From NCBI RefSeq assembly GCF_000878195.1, contig NZ_JXST01000001.1:1-64000 (forward strand): 64,000 bases of DNA, in the 5' to 3' direction. Below are positions 53,637 through 61,456 of this stretch, piece after piece (positions within the stretch are counted from its first letter, which is position 1; each line of letters begins with the position of its first letter). A program made the position numbers and the translations under genes. The notes under the pieces are model-generated. The model worked only from the letters and a program-made list of their open reading frames with translations, did no database searches and was not told where the DNA came from. The DNA is from Mycolicibacterium llatzerense. GTDB lineage: Bacteria; Actinomycetota; Actinomycetes; Mycobacteriales; Mycobacteriaceae.

Positions 53637-54467
53637 CTACCGCCCGGCCCCGGTCCACGCCTCGTCGTTTCGGACCCGGCGCCTGGCCTCGGCGGCCTGG
53701 TCCTTGACCCACACGTCTTCGAACCGCTGCCCCTCGGGTTCGCGGCGGAGGCGATTCAGCAGCCGGCTCAGCCACTTCGGCGGGGTGGCGGGCTCGTACT
53801 GCGGCAGTCCGCTGGCCAGCGAGTACAGCGTCTTCAGCACCACGAACACCCCGAACATCCGGGCGGGGGAGTTGCTCACCGCGGCGGCGAAGATGCCGAA
53901 GATCAGCGCGAGATGCACCACCCCGACCCGCCCGAAGCTCCGGTTGGCGGTCTGCTCGAGCAGACCGAACGACCAGCGGCGCAGGTACGGCACATCGACG
54001 AGGAAATCGATCACGATGATGACGAGCATCTGCGCGCAGCCGATGCCCGCGCTGCGCCAGTCCAGGCCCACCAGCTCGGCGTTTCCGTTGTGCGTGAGGA
54101 TCAGCAGGATCACCGCGATGAAGACGCCGTGCGCCGCACAGAAGACCGCGTTGATGAAGAAGAACCCTTTGATGAAGGAACCGGGCTTTCCCTGGGGACC
54201 TTTCGACTGCGGCGCTTCGTACCGGAAATGGCCGCGGCGTGGGTTCCACCGCTGCTGCAGTACACCGCGCGCGTAGATGAACAGCAGACCGACGACGGTC
54301 TCGAACCAGTAGACGATCAGCGTCGTCGCCGCTGACCAGTCCTGCGAGAACCAGCCCACCGCCGGGATCGCGTTGGCCGCGATCAGCGTCAACGTGTGAG
54401 CGATGCGATTCGCCCGGGGCTGGTCGGGCGGGGTAGGCGGCACGGGGCAATCGTTGCACCTGAACAC
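53637..54467 (-). CDS. Multi-pass membrane protein, DUF6498-like
   Basis: About 276 residues with six or so hydrophobic segments (TLTLIAANAIPAVGWF, TTLIVYWFETVVGLLFIYARG, FIKGFFFINAVFCAAHGVFIAVILLIL, IGCAQMLVIIVIDFLVDVPYL, GVVHLALIFGIFAAAVS, MFGVFVVLKTLYSLASG) and a basic cytosolic tail. An N-terminal CNDC pair could bind metal. The function is unknown. GTG 54467 has GGAG 8 nt upstream; GTG 54443 would drop the cysteine pair. Divergent from echA6, 65 nt apart. Confidence 0.8.
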   Translation of the reverse strand: MFRCNDCPVPPTPPDQPRANRIAHTLTLIAANAIPAVGWFSQDWSAATTLIVYWFETVVGLLFIYARGVLQQRWNPRRGHFRYEAPQSKGPQGKPGSFIKGFFFINAVFCAAHGVFIAVILLILTHNGNAELVGLDWRSAGIGCAQMLVIIVIDFLVDVPYLRRWSFGLLEQTANRSFGRVGVVHLALIFGIFAAAVSNSPARMFGVFVVLKTLYSLASGLPQYEPATPPKWLSRLLNRLRREPEGQRFEDVWVKDQAAEARRRVRNDEAWTGAGR

Positions 54468-54486
54468 GTGCGTTACTCCGCAACAC

Positions 54487-54526
54487 GGCTCGTGCCTCGC
54501 CGCTTGATCGTCGTACCGCCTAGGCT
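54487..54526 (+). promoter_or_regulatory. 40-bp segment shared with the arfA-like upstream region (copy B), possible leaderless promoter of echA6
   Basis: From GGCTCGTGCC to CGCCTAGGCT it matches 23630-23669 at 33 of 40 positions. The closing TAGGCT (54521-54526) is a fair -10 element and ends 6 nt before ATG 54533, which would make the echA6 mRNA leaderless. No good -35 is present at 17 nt; TTGATC is only 11 nt away. Confidence 0.55.
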
Positions 54527-54532
54527 GGCCGA

Positions 54533-55267
54533 ATGATCGGAGTGACCCGGGACGGCAATGTCCTGACCCTGGAAATGCAGCGCCCCGAGCGGCGCAACGC
54601 GCTGAACGCCGCACTTGTCGACGGCGTGCGCGAAGAAATCGAGAAGGCCTCGCCGGCCGATACCCGCGCGATCGTGCTCACCGGGCAGGGCACCGTGTTC
54701 AGCGCGGGCGCCGATCTGTCCGACGCCGAGGGCGTGGCCAGGGAGCTGCCGGACAAGGCGCTGGCCCTGAACCTGGCCATCGACGCCAGCCCGATCCCGG
54801 TCATCGCGGCGCTCAACGGCCCGGCCATCGGTGCCGGCGTCATCCTGGCCATGATCTGCGATCTGCGCGTGGCCGTCCCCGGCACCTACTTCCAATTCCC
54901 CATCGCCAAATATGGTCTGGCACTGGATAACTGGAGCATCCGCCGGCTGACGTCGCTGGTCGGACACGGCCGGGCCCGCGCCATGCTGATCGCCGCCGAG
55001 CGCCTCGACTTCGACACCGCGGTGCAGACCGGCATGATCAACCGCGTCGGCTCGCTGACTGACGCGCAGGCCTGGGCTGCCGAGATCGCCGGCCACGCGC
55101 CGCTGTCCGTGGCGCACTCCAAGCGTGTGCTCAACGACGACGGTGCCTACGACACCGTCCGCGGCGAGCACACCCGCATGTTCAACAAGGCCTGGGCCAG
55201 CCCGGATGTGATCGAGGCTCAGGTGGCCCGGTTCGAGAAGCGGGCACCGAGGTTCCAGGGCGCCTGA
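54533..55267 (+). CDS. echA6: Enoyl-CoA hydratase-like protein EchA6
   Basis: 244 residues with crotonase fold: [19 protein letters not shown], oxyanion-hole regions [13 protein letters not shown] and [20 protein letters not shown]. EchA6 of M. tuberculosis (243 residues) is a non-catalytic member that binds long-chain acyl-CoA and delivers it to FAS-II for mycolic-acid synthesis. The residues after [24 protein letters not shown] lack the usual catalytic glutamate pattern, in agreement. Its stop overlaps the next ATG by 1 nt. Confidence 0.94.
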   Translation: MIGVTRDGNVLTLEMQRPERRNALNAALVDGVREEIEKASPADTRAIVLTGQGTVFSAGADLSDAEGVARELPDKALALNLAIDASPIPVIAALNGPAIGAGVILAMICDLRVAVPGTYFQFPIAKYGLALDNWSIRRLTSLVGHGRARAMLIAAERLDFDTAVQTGMINRVGSLTDAQAWAAEIAGHAPLSVAHSKRVLNDDGAYDTVRGEHTRMFNKAWASPDVIEAQVARFEKRAPRFQGA

Positions 55268-56382
55268 TGCTGCGACGGGCACTGCGGCTGATGTGGGGAA
55301 CGGCGGCGCTGGTAGCCGGTGGCTGGGTGGTGCGGGCGCTCAACGGCACGCCCGCCGCACTCGGTGCCGGCCCCGTGGATATCAACGCGGTGGCGGCCAC
55401 CTCGCCCAATTATCACGACGGGGTGTTCGTCAACCTCGAACCGGCGTCGGACACGGAGCTGAGCCGGGAACAGCAGTACGCGCTGGTCCGTGATCTCCTC
55501 ACGGCCGGTGCGACCCAGAAGCCCCCGGTGCCCATCCCGCTGGTGGTGCCCGACCCCGGGCTTCCCGCCGGGGACCTCGCGGTCACCTGGTTCGGGCACT
55601 CGTCGGCGCTGATCGAGATCGACGGCTACCGCGTGCTGGCCGATCCCGTGTGGAGCCGACGGTGCTCGCCGTCGCGGACCGTCGGCCCGCAGCGGCTCCA
55701 CGAGGTGCCCGCGCCGCTGGAGGCGCTGCCGGCGGTCGACGCGGTGATCATCAGCCACGATCACTACGACCACCTCGACATCGACACCGTCACGCAACTG
55801 GCCGGCATGCAGCGGGCCAAGTTCTTCGTGCCGCTGGGCATCGGCGCACACCTGCGCTGGTGGGGCATCCCGGCTGAGCGCATCGTCGAACTGGACTGGA
55901 ATCAGAGCGCCAAGCTCGGCGAGCTGACGCTGGTGTGCACGCCGGCCAGGCACTTCTCGGGCCGCTTCCTGACCCGCAACACCACCCTGTGGGCGTCGTG
56001 GGCGTTGATCGGCCCGCAGCACCGGGCGTTCTTCGGCGGCGACACCGGCTACACCAAGAGCTTCGGCGACATCGGCGCCGACTACGGGCCATTCGACCTG
56101 ACCCTCATGCCCATCGGTGCGTACCACCCGGGCTGGCCGGATATCCACATGAACCCGGAGTTCGCGGTGCGCGCGCATCGCGACGTCACCGACAGCGGCC
56201 TGCTGGTGCCGATTCACTGGGCGACGTTCCGGCTGGCCCCGCACCCGTGGTCCGAGCCGGTCGAACGCATGATCGTCGCGGCGCGCGACGAATCGGTCGA
56301 TGTGGCCGTACCCATGCCGGGGCAGCGGTTGGAGCCGGCACGGCTGCCGGGGCTGGATGAGTGGTGGCGGCCGTCTCAATAG
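55267..56382 (+). CDS. Metallo-beta-lactamase-fold hydrolase, NAPE-PLD/UlaG-like (Rv0906-like)
   Basis: 371 residues. An N-terminal hydrophobic stretch (about 5-25, ALRLMWGTAALVAGGWVV) acts as anchor or signal. The metal site is ISHDHYDHLD (H-x-H-x-D-H), with TWFGHSSALIEIDGYRVLADPV, TPARHFSGRFLTRN, FFGGDTGYTKSF and VPIHWATFRL completing it. Members act on phospholipid-like or ascorbate-lactone substrates; the mycobacterial substrate is unresolved. Coupled to echA6 by TGATG. A palindrome follows 1 nt after the stop. Confidence 0.9.
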   Translation: MLRRALRLMWGTAALVAGGWVVRALNGTPAALGAGPVDINAVAATSPNYHDGVFVNLEPASDTELSREQQYALVRDLLTAGATQKPPVPIPLVVPDPGLPAGDLAVTWFGHSSALIEIDGYRVLADPVWSRRCSPSRTVGPQRLHEVPAPLEALPAVDAVIISHDHYDHLDIDTVTQLAGMQRAKFFVPLGIGAHLRWWGIPAERIVELDWNQSAKLGELTLVCTPARHFSGRFLTRNTTLWASWALIGPQHRAFFGGDTGYTKSFGDIGADYGPFDLTLMPIGAYHPGWPDIHMNPEFAVRAHRDVTDSGLLVPIHWATFRLAPHPWSEPVERMIVAARDESVDVAVPMPGQRLEPARLPGLDEWWRPSQ

Positions 56383-56383
56383 C

Positions 56384-56432
56384 GATTTGTGCACGATTTT
56401 CCGCGCCGGTCGCGGATTTTCGTGCACAAATC
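56384..56432. repeat. Intergenic palindrome (hairpin-family member e)
   Basis: 22-bp perfect arms (56384-56405 and 56411-56432), beginning GATTTGTGCACG and ending CGTGCACAAATC, with loop CCGGT and apex core TTTTCCGCG/CGCGGATTTT. It is the intergenic twin of the copy inside accD3. It lies between the metallo-beta-lactamase gene and ctpE on the same strand. Confidence 0.88.
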
Positions 56433-56455
56433 ACGACTTCGTGGGGGAATGAAGC

Positions 56456-58870
56456 GTGACTGTCGACGATCCGGAACGCAGCGTCACGACGGATCTCACC
56501 GGCCTGTCGGACGCTGACGTCGCACAGCGAGTCGCCGCCGGCCAGACCAACGACGTCCCGACGCGGGCGGCCCGCAGTGTCTCGGAGATCATCCGCGCCA
56601 ACGTCTTCACCCGGATCAACGCGATCCTCGGGACGCTGTTCCTGATCGTGCTGGCGACGGGCTCGGTGATCAACGGGCTGTTCGGGCTGCTGATCGTCGC
56701 CAACAGCGCCATCGGCATCATCCAGGAGTTGCGGGCCAAACAGACCCTGGACCGACTGGCCATCGTCGGTCAGGCAAAACCGTTGGTGCGCAGGCAGTCC
56801 GGCACGCAGGAACGGCCGGCGGGCGAGGTGGTGCTCGACGACGTCATCGAACTCGGCCCCGGCGATCAGATCGTGGTCGACGGAATCGTGCTGGAAGCGG
56901 CCAACCTCGAGGTCGACGAGTCGCTGCTCACCGGTGAGGCCGACGCCATCGACAAGAACCCGGGTGACACCGTCATGTCGGGCAGCTTCGTTGTCGCCGG
57001 TAGCGGTTCCTACCGCGCCACCAAAGTCGGCCGTGCGGCTTACGCGGCCCAATTGGCAAACGAGGCAAGCAAATTCACCCTGGTCAAGTCCGAGCTGCGT
57101 AGTGGTATCAACACCATCCTGCGGTTCATCACCTACCTGCTGTGGCCCGCCGGCGCGCTGATCATCTACACCCAGCTGTTCACTGTCACCGGCGTCGGCT
57201 GGCGGGAGTCGGTGCTGCGGACCGTCGGCGCCCTGGTGCCGATGGTGCCCGAAGGCCTGGTGCTGATGACGTCGCTGGCATTCGCCGTCGGCGTGGTCCG
57301 GCTGGGCCGGCGCCAGTGCCTGGTGCAGGAACTGCCGGCCATCGAGGGCCTGGCCCGCGTCGACGTGGTGTGCGCCGACAAGACCGGGACGCTGACCGAA
57401 AACGGTATGCGCGTCAGTGATCTCAGCACATTCACGACGGACGACGCCGCGTCCGTGCTGGCCCAGATGGCTGCCGACGACGTCCGGCCCAACGCCAGCA
57501 TGGCCGCGATCGCCGAGGCGTACAAACTGCCGCCGGGTTGGGCCCAGACCGCAAACGCGCCGTTCAAATCCGCGACCAAGTGGAGCGGGGTGTCCTACGG
57601 CGAGCACGGCAACTGGGTGCTCGGTGCGCCCGACGTCCTGCTCGCTGCCGGTTCGCCGGAAGCCGAACAGGCCGAACAGATTGGCGCACAAGGCCTGCGG
57701 GTGCTGCTGCTCGGTGCCTCGGACCGCCCCGTCGACGCACCCGATGCACCCGGCGAAGTGACCCCTGTGGCGCTGGTGACCCTGGAGCAGCGCGTCCGCC
57801 CCGATGCCGGTGCGACGTTGGAGTACTTTGCGCAGCAACATGTCTCGGTCAAGGTGATCTCGGGCGACAACGCGGTGTCGGTGGGCGCGGTGGCCGGTTC
57901 GCTCGGGTTGCACGGTGAGACGCTCGATGCCCGTCACCTCCCGGACGAACCCGAGCAGCTGGCCGAAACCGTCAGCGAATACACCACTTTCGGCCGCGTC
58001 CGGCCGGATCAGAAACGCGCCATGGTGCATGCCCTGCAGTCCCGTGGCCACACCGTCGCGATGACCGGCGACGGCGTCAACGACGTGCTGGCCCTCAAGG
58101 ACGCCGACATCGGCGTCGCGATGGGGTCGGGCAGTTCGGCGACCCGCGCGGTCGCGCAGATCGTCTTGCTGGACAACAAGTTCGCCACCCTGCCGTATGT
58201 GGTGGGGGAGGGCCGCCGGGTGATCGGCAACATCGAGCGGGTCTCGAACCTGTTCCTGACCAAGACGGTCTACTCGGTGCTGCTGGCGGTCCTCGTGGGT
58301 CTGGCAGGCCTGTCCGCCAGGTTCTTCGGTACCGAGCCGGTGCTGTACCCGTTCCAGCCCATCCACGTCACCATCGCGGCCTGGTTCACCATCGGTATTC
58401 CGGCTTTCGTGCTGTCGCTGGCGCCGAACAATGAACGGGCGCACCACGGTTTCGTGCGCCGGGTGATGACGGCCGCACTGCCGTCGGGCCTGGTGGTCGG
58501 GGCCGCGACGTTCGCCTCGTACCTGCTGGCCTATCACGGGAAGTACGCGGATGTGGTCGAGCAGAACCAGGCGTCCACCGCCGCGCTGATCACACTGCTG
58601 GTGTCCGCGGTGTGGGTGCTGGCGGTGGTGGCCCGGCCGTATCAGTGGTGGCGCGTGGCGCTGGTCGCCGCGTCGGCGTTGGCGTACGTGGTGATTTTTT
58701 CGATTCCCTGGGCGCAGCAACAGTTCATGCTCGATCCGTCGAACCTGACGCTGACCTCGGCCGCGGTCGGAATAGGCCTGGTGGGCGCGGGCGCGATCGA
58801 GGTGCTGTGGTGGCTGCAGGGCCGCTGGCTGGGCGAGCCGCGTCGGTTGTGGCGAACCGACGAGCAATGA
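56456..58870 (+). CDS. ctpE: P-type cation ATPase CtpE (Ca2+ uptake)
   Basis: 804-residue P-type ATPase. Actuator motif [10 protein letters not shown] (TGE), membrane motif [11 protein letters not shown] with the PEGL in place of heavy-metal CPC, phosphorylation site D308 in CADKTGTLT, and hinge [24 protein letters not shown]. There is no N-terminal metal-binding domain. Mycobacterial CtpE is reported as a calcium importer required at low Ca2+. GTG 56456. The last helices end near residue 790. Follows the palindrome at 56384. Confidence 0.95.
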   Translation: MTVDDPERSVTTDLTGLSDADVAQRVAAGQTNDVPTRAARSVSEIIRANVFTRINAILGTLFLIVLATGSVINGLFGLLIVANSAIGIIQELRAKQTLDRLAIVGQAKPLVRRQSGTQERPAGEVVLDDVIELGPGDQIVVDGIVLEAANLEVDESLLTGEADAIDKNPGDTVMSGSFVVAGSGSYRATKVGRAAYAAQLANEASKFTLVKSELRSGINTILRFITYLLWPAGALIIYTQLFTVTGVGWRESVLRTVGALVPMVPEGLVLMTSLAFAVGVVRLGRRQCLVQELPAIEGLARVDVVCADKTGTLTENGMRVSDLSTFTTDDAASVLAQMAADDVRPNASMAAIAEAYKLPPGWAQTANAPFKSATKWSGVSYGEHGNWVLGAPDVLLAAGSPEAEQAEQIGAQGLRVLLLGASDRPVDAPDAPGEVTPVALVTLEQRVRPDAGATLEYFAQQHVSVKVISGDNAVSVGAVAGSLGLHGETLDARHLPDEPEQLAETVSEYTTFGRVRPDQKRAMVHALQSRGHTVAMTGDGVNDVLALKDADIGVAMGSGSSATRAVAQIVLLDNKFATLPYVVGEGRRVIGNIERVSNLFLTKTVYSVLLAVLVGLAGLSARFFGTEPVLYPFQPIHVTIAAWFTIGIPAFVLSLAPNNERAHHGFVRRVMTAALPSGLVVGAATFASYLLAYHGKYADVVEQNQASTAALITLLVSAVWVLAVVARPYQWWRVALVAASALAYVVIFSIPWAQQQFMLDPSNLTLTSAAVGIGLVGAGAIEVLWWLQGRWLGEPRRLWRTDEQ

Positions 58871-58882
58871 ACAATGAGCACG

Positions 58883-58912
58883 TTCACTGGACAATCCGGC
58901 AATAGATAGGGT
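58883..58912 (+). promoter_or_regulatory. Leaderless promoter of the Rv0909/Rv0910-type toxin-antitoxin pair
   Basis: TTCACT (58883-58888), an 18-nt spacer and TAGGGT (58907-58912), with ATG 58919 beginning 6 nt after the -10. The geometry predicts transcription from the first base of the antitoxin gene. There is no RBS before the ATG. Confidence 0.6.
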
Positions 58913-58918
58913 GAAACC

Positions 58919-59137
58919 ATGGGATTTCTGGACAAGGTGAAGGACCTGGCGGCACAGAACGCCGACAAGGTCGAGGCAGCCATCGAGAAGGTCGGCGACA
59001 TCGTCGACGAGAAGACCGAGGGCAAGTTCAAGGGCGTCGTCGACAGCGCCCAGGAGGCCGCGAAGAAGGCCGTTGCGGGCGAGCAGCCGGCGCAGGCCGC
59101 TGCCGAGCCGCCTGCCGAGGGGACCCAACAGCAGTAG
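58919..59137 (+). CDS. Antitoxin, MT0933/Rv0909 family
   Basis: 72 residues. The conserved N-terminal part MGFLDKVKDLAAQNADKVEA and the charged helical region AIEKVGDIVDEKTEGKFKGV are followed by an Ala/Pro/Gln tail typical of this small family. It is paired with an SRPBCC-fold toxin gene 2 nt downstream. In M. tuberculosis the Rv0909-Rv0910 pair has been listed as a type II toxin-antitoxin system. Probably leaderless. Confidence 0.88.
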   Translation: MGFLDKVKDLAAQNADKVEAAIEKVGDIVDEKTEGKFKGVVDSAQEAAKKAVAGEQPAQAAAEPPAEGTQQQ

Positions 59138-59139
59138 TC

Positions 59140-59577
59140 ATGGCAAAGCTCGCAAGTTCTATCGAAGTACCGCTGTCTCCCGACAAGGCCTGGGAGGCAG
59201 CGTCAGACCTGTCCCGGTACGACGACTGGCTGTCCATTCACCGGATGTGGCGCAGCGCGTTGCCCGAGACGTTGGGGAAGGGCACCCAGATCTCGTCCGT
59301 CGTCGAGGTCAAGGGCATGCTCAACCGGGTCGACTGGACCATCGTGCATTACAACCCGCCAGGGTCACTGACCCTCAACGGTGTCGGCAAGGGTGGTGTC
59401 CGGGTCAAGTTGATGGCCAAGATCACGCCGGCCGGCGACGGGTCGAACGTGGCGTTCGACATCCACCTCGGTGGCCCGGCATTGTTCGGGCCCATCGGCA
59501 TGGTGGTGGCGGCTGCGCTGCGGTCCGATATCCACCGGTCGCTGGACAAGTTCAAGGAGCTGTTCGCGCCGGTTTAA
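59140..59577 (+). CDS. SRPBCC-fold toxin of the Rv0909/Rv0910 pair
   Basis: 145 residues, one helix-grip domain: SSIEVPLSPDKAWEAASDLSRYDDWLSIH at the start, a central strand set (WTIVHYNPPGSLTLNGV), and a long C-terminal helix (LRSDIHRSLDKFKELFAP). Matches Rv0910, the proposed toxin; the molecular target is not known. It is located 2 nt after the antitoxin and is followed by a strong terminator hairpin. Confidence 0.88.
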   Translation: MAKLASSIEVPLSPDKAWEAASDLSRYDDWLSIHRMWRSALPETLGKGTQISSVVEVKGMLNRVDWTIVHYNPPGSLTLNGVGKGGVRVKLMAKITPAGDGSNVAFDIHLGGPALFGPIGMVVAAALRSDIHRSLDKFKELFAPV

Positions 59578-59585
59578 AACCCGCC

Positions 59586-59638
59586 AACGTGAAGAAGGTG
59601 GCGAGAATCTTCGAAGTTCTCGCCACCTTTTTCACGTT
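59586..59638 (+). terminator. Strong hairpin terminator after the toxin-antitoxin pair
   Basis: 22-nt arms (59586-59607 and 59617-59638) pair fully except for one G-T wobble, loop TCTTCGAAG. The 3' arm holds CCTTTTTCACG. It begins 9 nt after the toxin stop and is the longest near-perfect stem among the terminators in this window. Confidence 0.85.
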
Positions 59639-59717
59639 CGAGGCGCCGCGATGAGTTTTCGGCGGGGTGGTGGTCTGTACTGATGACCACCCCGTTACCC
59701 ATCTAGGGAGAAGCATC

Positions 59718-60488
59718 ATGACCACCCGTACTGCAACCCCGCTCGGCGCTCCGGTCTGGATCGACCTGGCCACCTCGGATGCGGCTGGCGCCCAGGCGTT
59801 TTACCGCACGGTGATGGGTTGGGAATACGAAAACCCGGGGCCTGATTACGGCGGCTACATCAACGCCCGGCGCGACGGCCGGTACGTCGGCGGCATGATG
59901 GCGAGCGACCCGGCGTGGAACGCTCCCGACGCCTGGACGGTGTACCTGCACACCGCAGACATCCAGGCCACCATCGACGCCGCGGTCGCGGCCGGCGCCA
60001 CCAACTGCATCCCGGCCATGGAGGTGCCCGAGAAGGGCTGGATGGCCATGCTCACCGACCCGACGGGCGCCTTCTTCGGCCTGTGGCAGCCGACCGGGCA
60101 TCAGGGCTTCGAGGTGTACGAGGAAGCCGGCGCCCCCGCGTGGTTCCAGCTGACCACGACCGACTTCGCCAAGGCCACCGAGTTCTACACGATGGTGTTC
60201 GGCTGGCAGCTGCAGGTCGAGGCCGACAGCCCCGAATTCCGTTACAGCAACGCCATCTTCGATGGCGTGCCGCTGATAGGCGTGATGGACGGCTCGGTCA
60301 TTCCCGGCCTCGTTGGTTCCACGTGGAACTGTTTCCTCGGCAGCGACGACGTCGACAAGACCATCGAACTCATCACCGCCAATGGCGGCTCCGTGCTGCG
60401 CGCCGCCGAGGACACCCCGTACGGGCGACTGGCCGCCGTCACCGACCCGACGGGCGCCGCATTCAACTTGGCGTCGATCCAGGGCTGA
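59718..60488 (+). CDS. Two-domain VOC (glyoxalase-like) protein (Rv0911-like)
   Basis: 256 residues with two VOC domains. Domain 1 (about 10-125): APVWIDLATSDAAGAQAFYRTVMGWEY and GWMAMLTDPTGAFFGLWQ. Domain 2 (about 138-255): AWFQLTTTDFAKATEFYTMVFGWQL and GRLAAVTDPTGAAFNLASI. Typical of the actinobacterial CFP-30B/hydroxylase-like group; the function is uncertain. ATG 59718 is preceded by AGGGAG. Convergent with the HxlR-type gene, with a palindrome in between. Confidence 0.9.
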   Translation: MTTRTATPLGAPVWIDLATSDAAGAQAFYRTVMGWEYENPGPDYGGYINARRDGRYVGGMMASDPAWNAPDAWTVYLHTADIQATIDAAVAAGATNCIPAMEVPEKGWMAMLTDPTGAFFGLWQPTGHQGFEVYEEAGAPAWFQLTTTDFAKATEFYTMVFGWQLQVEADSPEFRYSNAIFDGVPLIGVMDGSVIPGLVGSTWNCFLGSDDVDKTIELITANGGSVLRAAEDTPYGRLAAVTDPTGAAFNLASIQG

Positions 60489-60498
60489 CCGCCCAACC

Positions 60499-60543
60499 TG
60501 AGCTTGTGGTCGAACATTCCGCGGATTTTCGACCACAAGCTCA
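60499..60543. repeat. Palindrome between convergent genes (hairpin-family member f), likely bidirectional terminator
   Basis: Perfect 16-bp arms TGAGCTTGTGGTCGAA (60499-60514) and TTCGACCACAAGCTCA (60528-60543) enclose CATTCCGCGGATT, the same apical core as in members d and e. It sits between the convergent VOC and HxlR genes. Confidence 0.82.
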
Positions 60544-60562
60544 GCTTCGGTGCCGAGCATCC

Positions 60563-61456
60563 CTACGTTGGCTGCTGCCCGATCTCGGACCCGCGTACCG
60601 ACTCCTGGCATTGGTCGCACGCCAGTTGGGCGTGGAACTCGTTCGCGCACCGCGTGTGGGTGACGATCACCGCCGGGCCTTCCGGTGTGGCGAACCAGCG
60701 CTGCGCCCAGTCGAGTGCGGTGACGATGACGGGGAGCACCGCCCGGCCCTTCTCGGTCAGCCGGTACCGGCCGTCGCTGACCGTCAATACGTCGTTGCCA
60801 ACCAGGATTTGGAGCCGGTCGGCCAGCGATCCCGGTGGGGCACCGAGCTGGTCGGCGAAATCGGTGAACCGGGTGGTCCCCACGAACGCGGCCACCATCA
60901 CCGCGAACGACCACCGATTGCCCAGGATGCTCATGGTCTGCGGGAACAGCTCGGCCTGTCCGCCCCGGTTGCCGTGGGAGCGCCGCCGGGTCGCCGACAC
61001 CGGCATGGAGCGGGGCCACGACCCGCTCGGACCCCATTGCGCGACAAGGCTTTTCTCATCGGCGAGGCTTCCGCAGGCGCGGCAGGTCAGCTCTGGGGAG
61101 AAGGTCCGCCCGCACAGTCCGTGCCGCAAGGCGGGCAGATCGTGCTCGGGCACCCACCGTCGTTCCCAGTCCCAGATCGACACCAGCACGGGCCACAAGG
61201 ACCGGCCGCGTCCCGTCAGCCGATACTCATATCGGGGTGGATTCAACTGGTATTCACCACGATTCAGCAGTTCGGCGTCGGTCATCATGCTGAGCCGCCG
61301 CGTGAGCACCGCATGGGAGATCGGCAGCCGGTCGGCGAACTCCGCATAGCGGGTGGCGCCGAGTAAGGCCTGCTGTGCGATCAACAGGGTCCATTCGTCG
61401 CCGAGCAGGCCGAGCATTCGGCCCACGGCATTGACATCCGGGCCGGGCCCCATCAT
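60563..61456 (-). CDS. Tandem HxlR-type transcriptional regulator
   Basis: 297 residues containing two complete HxlR winged helix-turn-helix domains instead of one. Domain 1 (about 8-110): NAVGRMLGLLGDEWTLLI, RLPISHAVLTRRLSMM, YEYRLTGRGRSL. Domain 2 (about 165-265): SILGNRWSFAVMVAAFVG, GAPPGSLADRLQIL, GRYRLTEKGRAVLPV. Each domain is followed by a CxxC pair (LTCRACG, LACDQCQ). ATG 61456 overlaps the oxygenase stop (ATGA), so it is made with the two genes upstream. Usual HxlR proteins have 100-150 residues. Confidence 0.88.
   Translation of the reverse strand: MMGPGPDVNAVGRMLGLLGDEWTLLIAQQALLGATRYAEFADRLPISHAVLTRRLSMMTDAELLNRGEYQLNPPRYEYRLTGRGRSLWPVLVSIWDWERRWVPEHDLPALRHGLCGRTFSPELTCRACGSLADEKSLVAQWGPSGSWPRSMPVSATRRRSHGNRGGQAELFPQTMSILGNRWSFAVMVAAFVGTTRFTDFADQLGAPPGSLADRLQILVGNDVLTVSDGRYRLTEKGRAVLPVIVTALDWAQRWFATPEGPAVIVTHTRCANEFHAQLACDQCQESVRGSEIGQQPT

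Noticed and set aside
53629..54486. Second minus-strand frame overlapping the DUF6498-like gene
   Set aside because: Frame-shifted shadow without hydrophobic helices; the other frame has clear membrane segments.
56186..59128. Minus-strand open frame of about 980 codons across ctpE
   Set aside because: Antisense to a complete P-type ATPase, rich in H/R/G/D without domain patterns; a high-GC artefact. Its end carries the peptide encoded by the palindrome at 56384.
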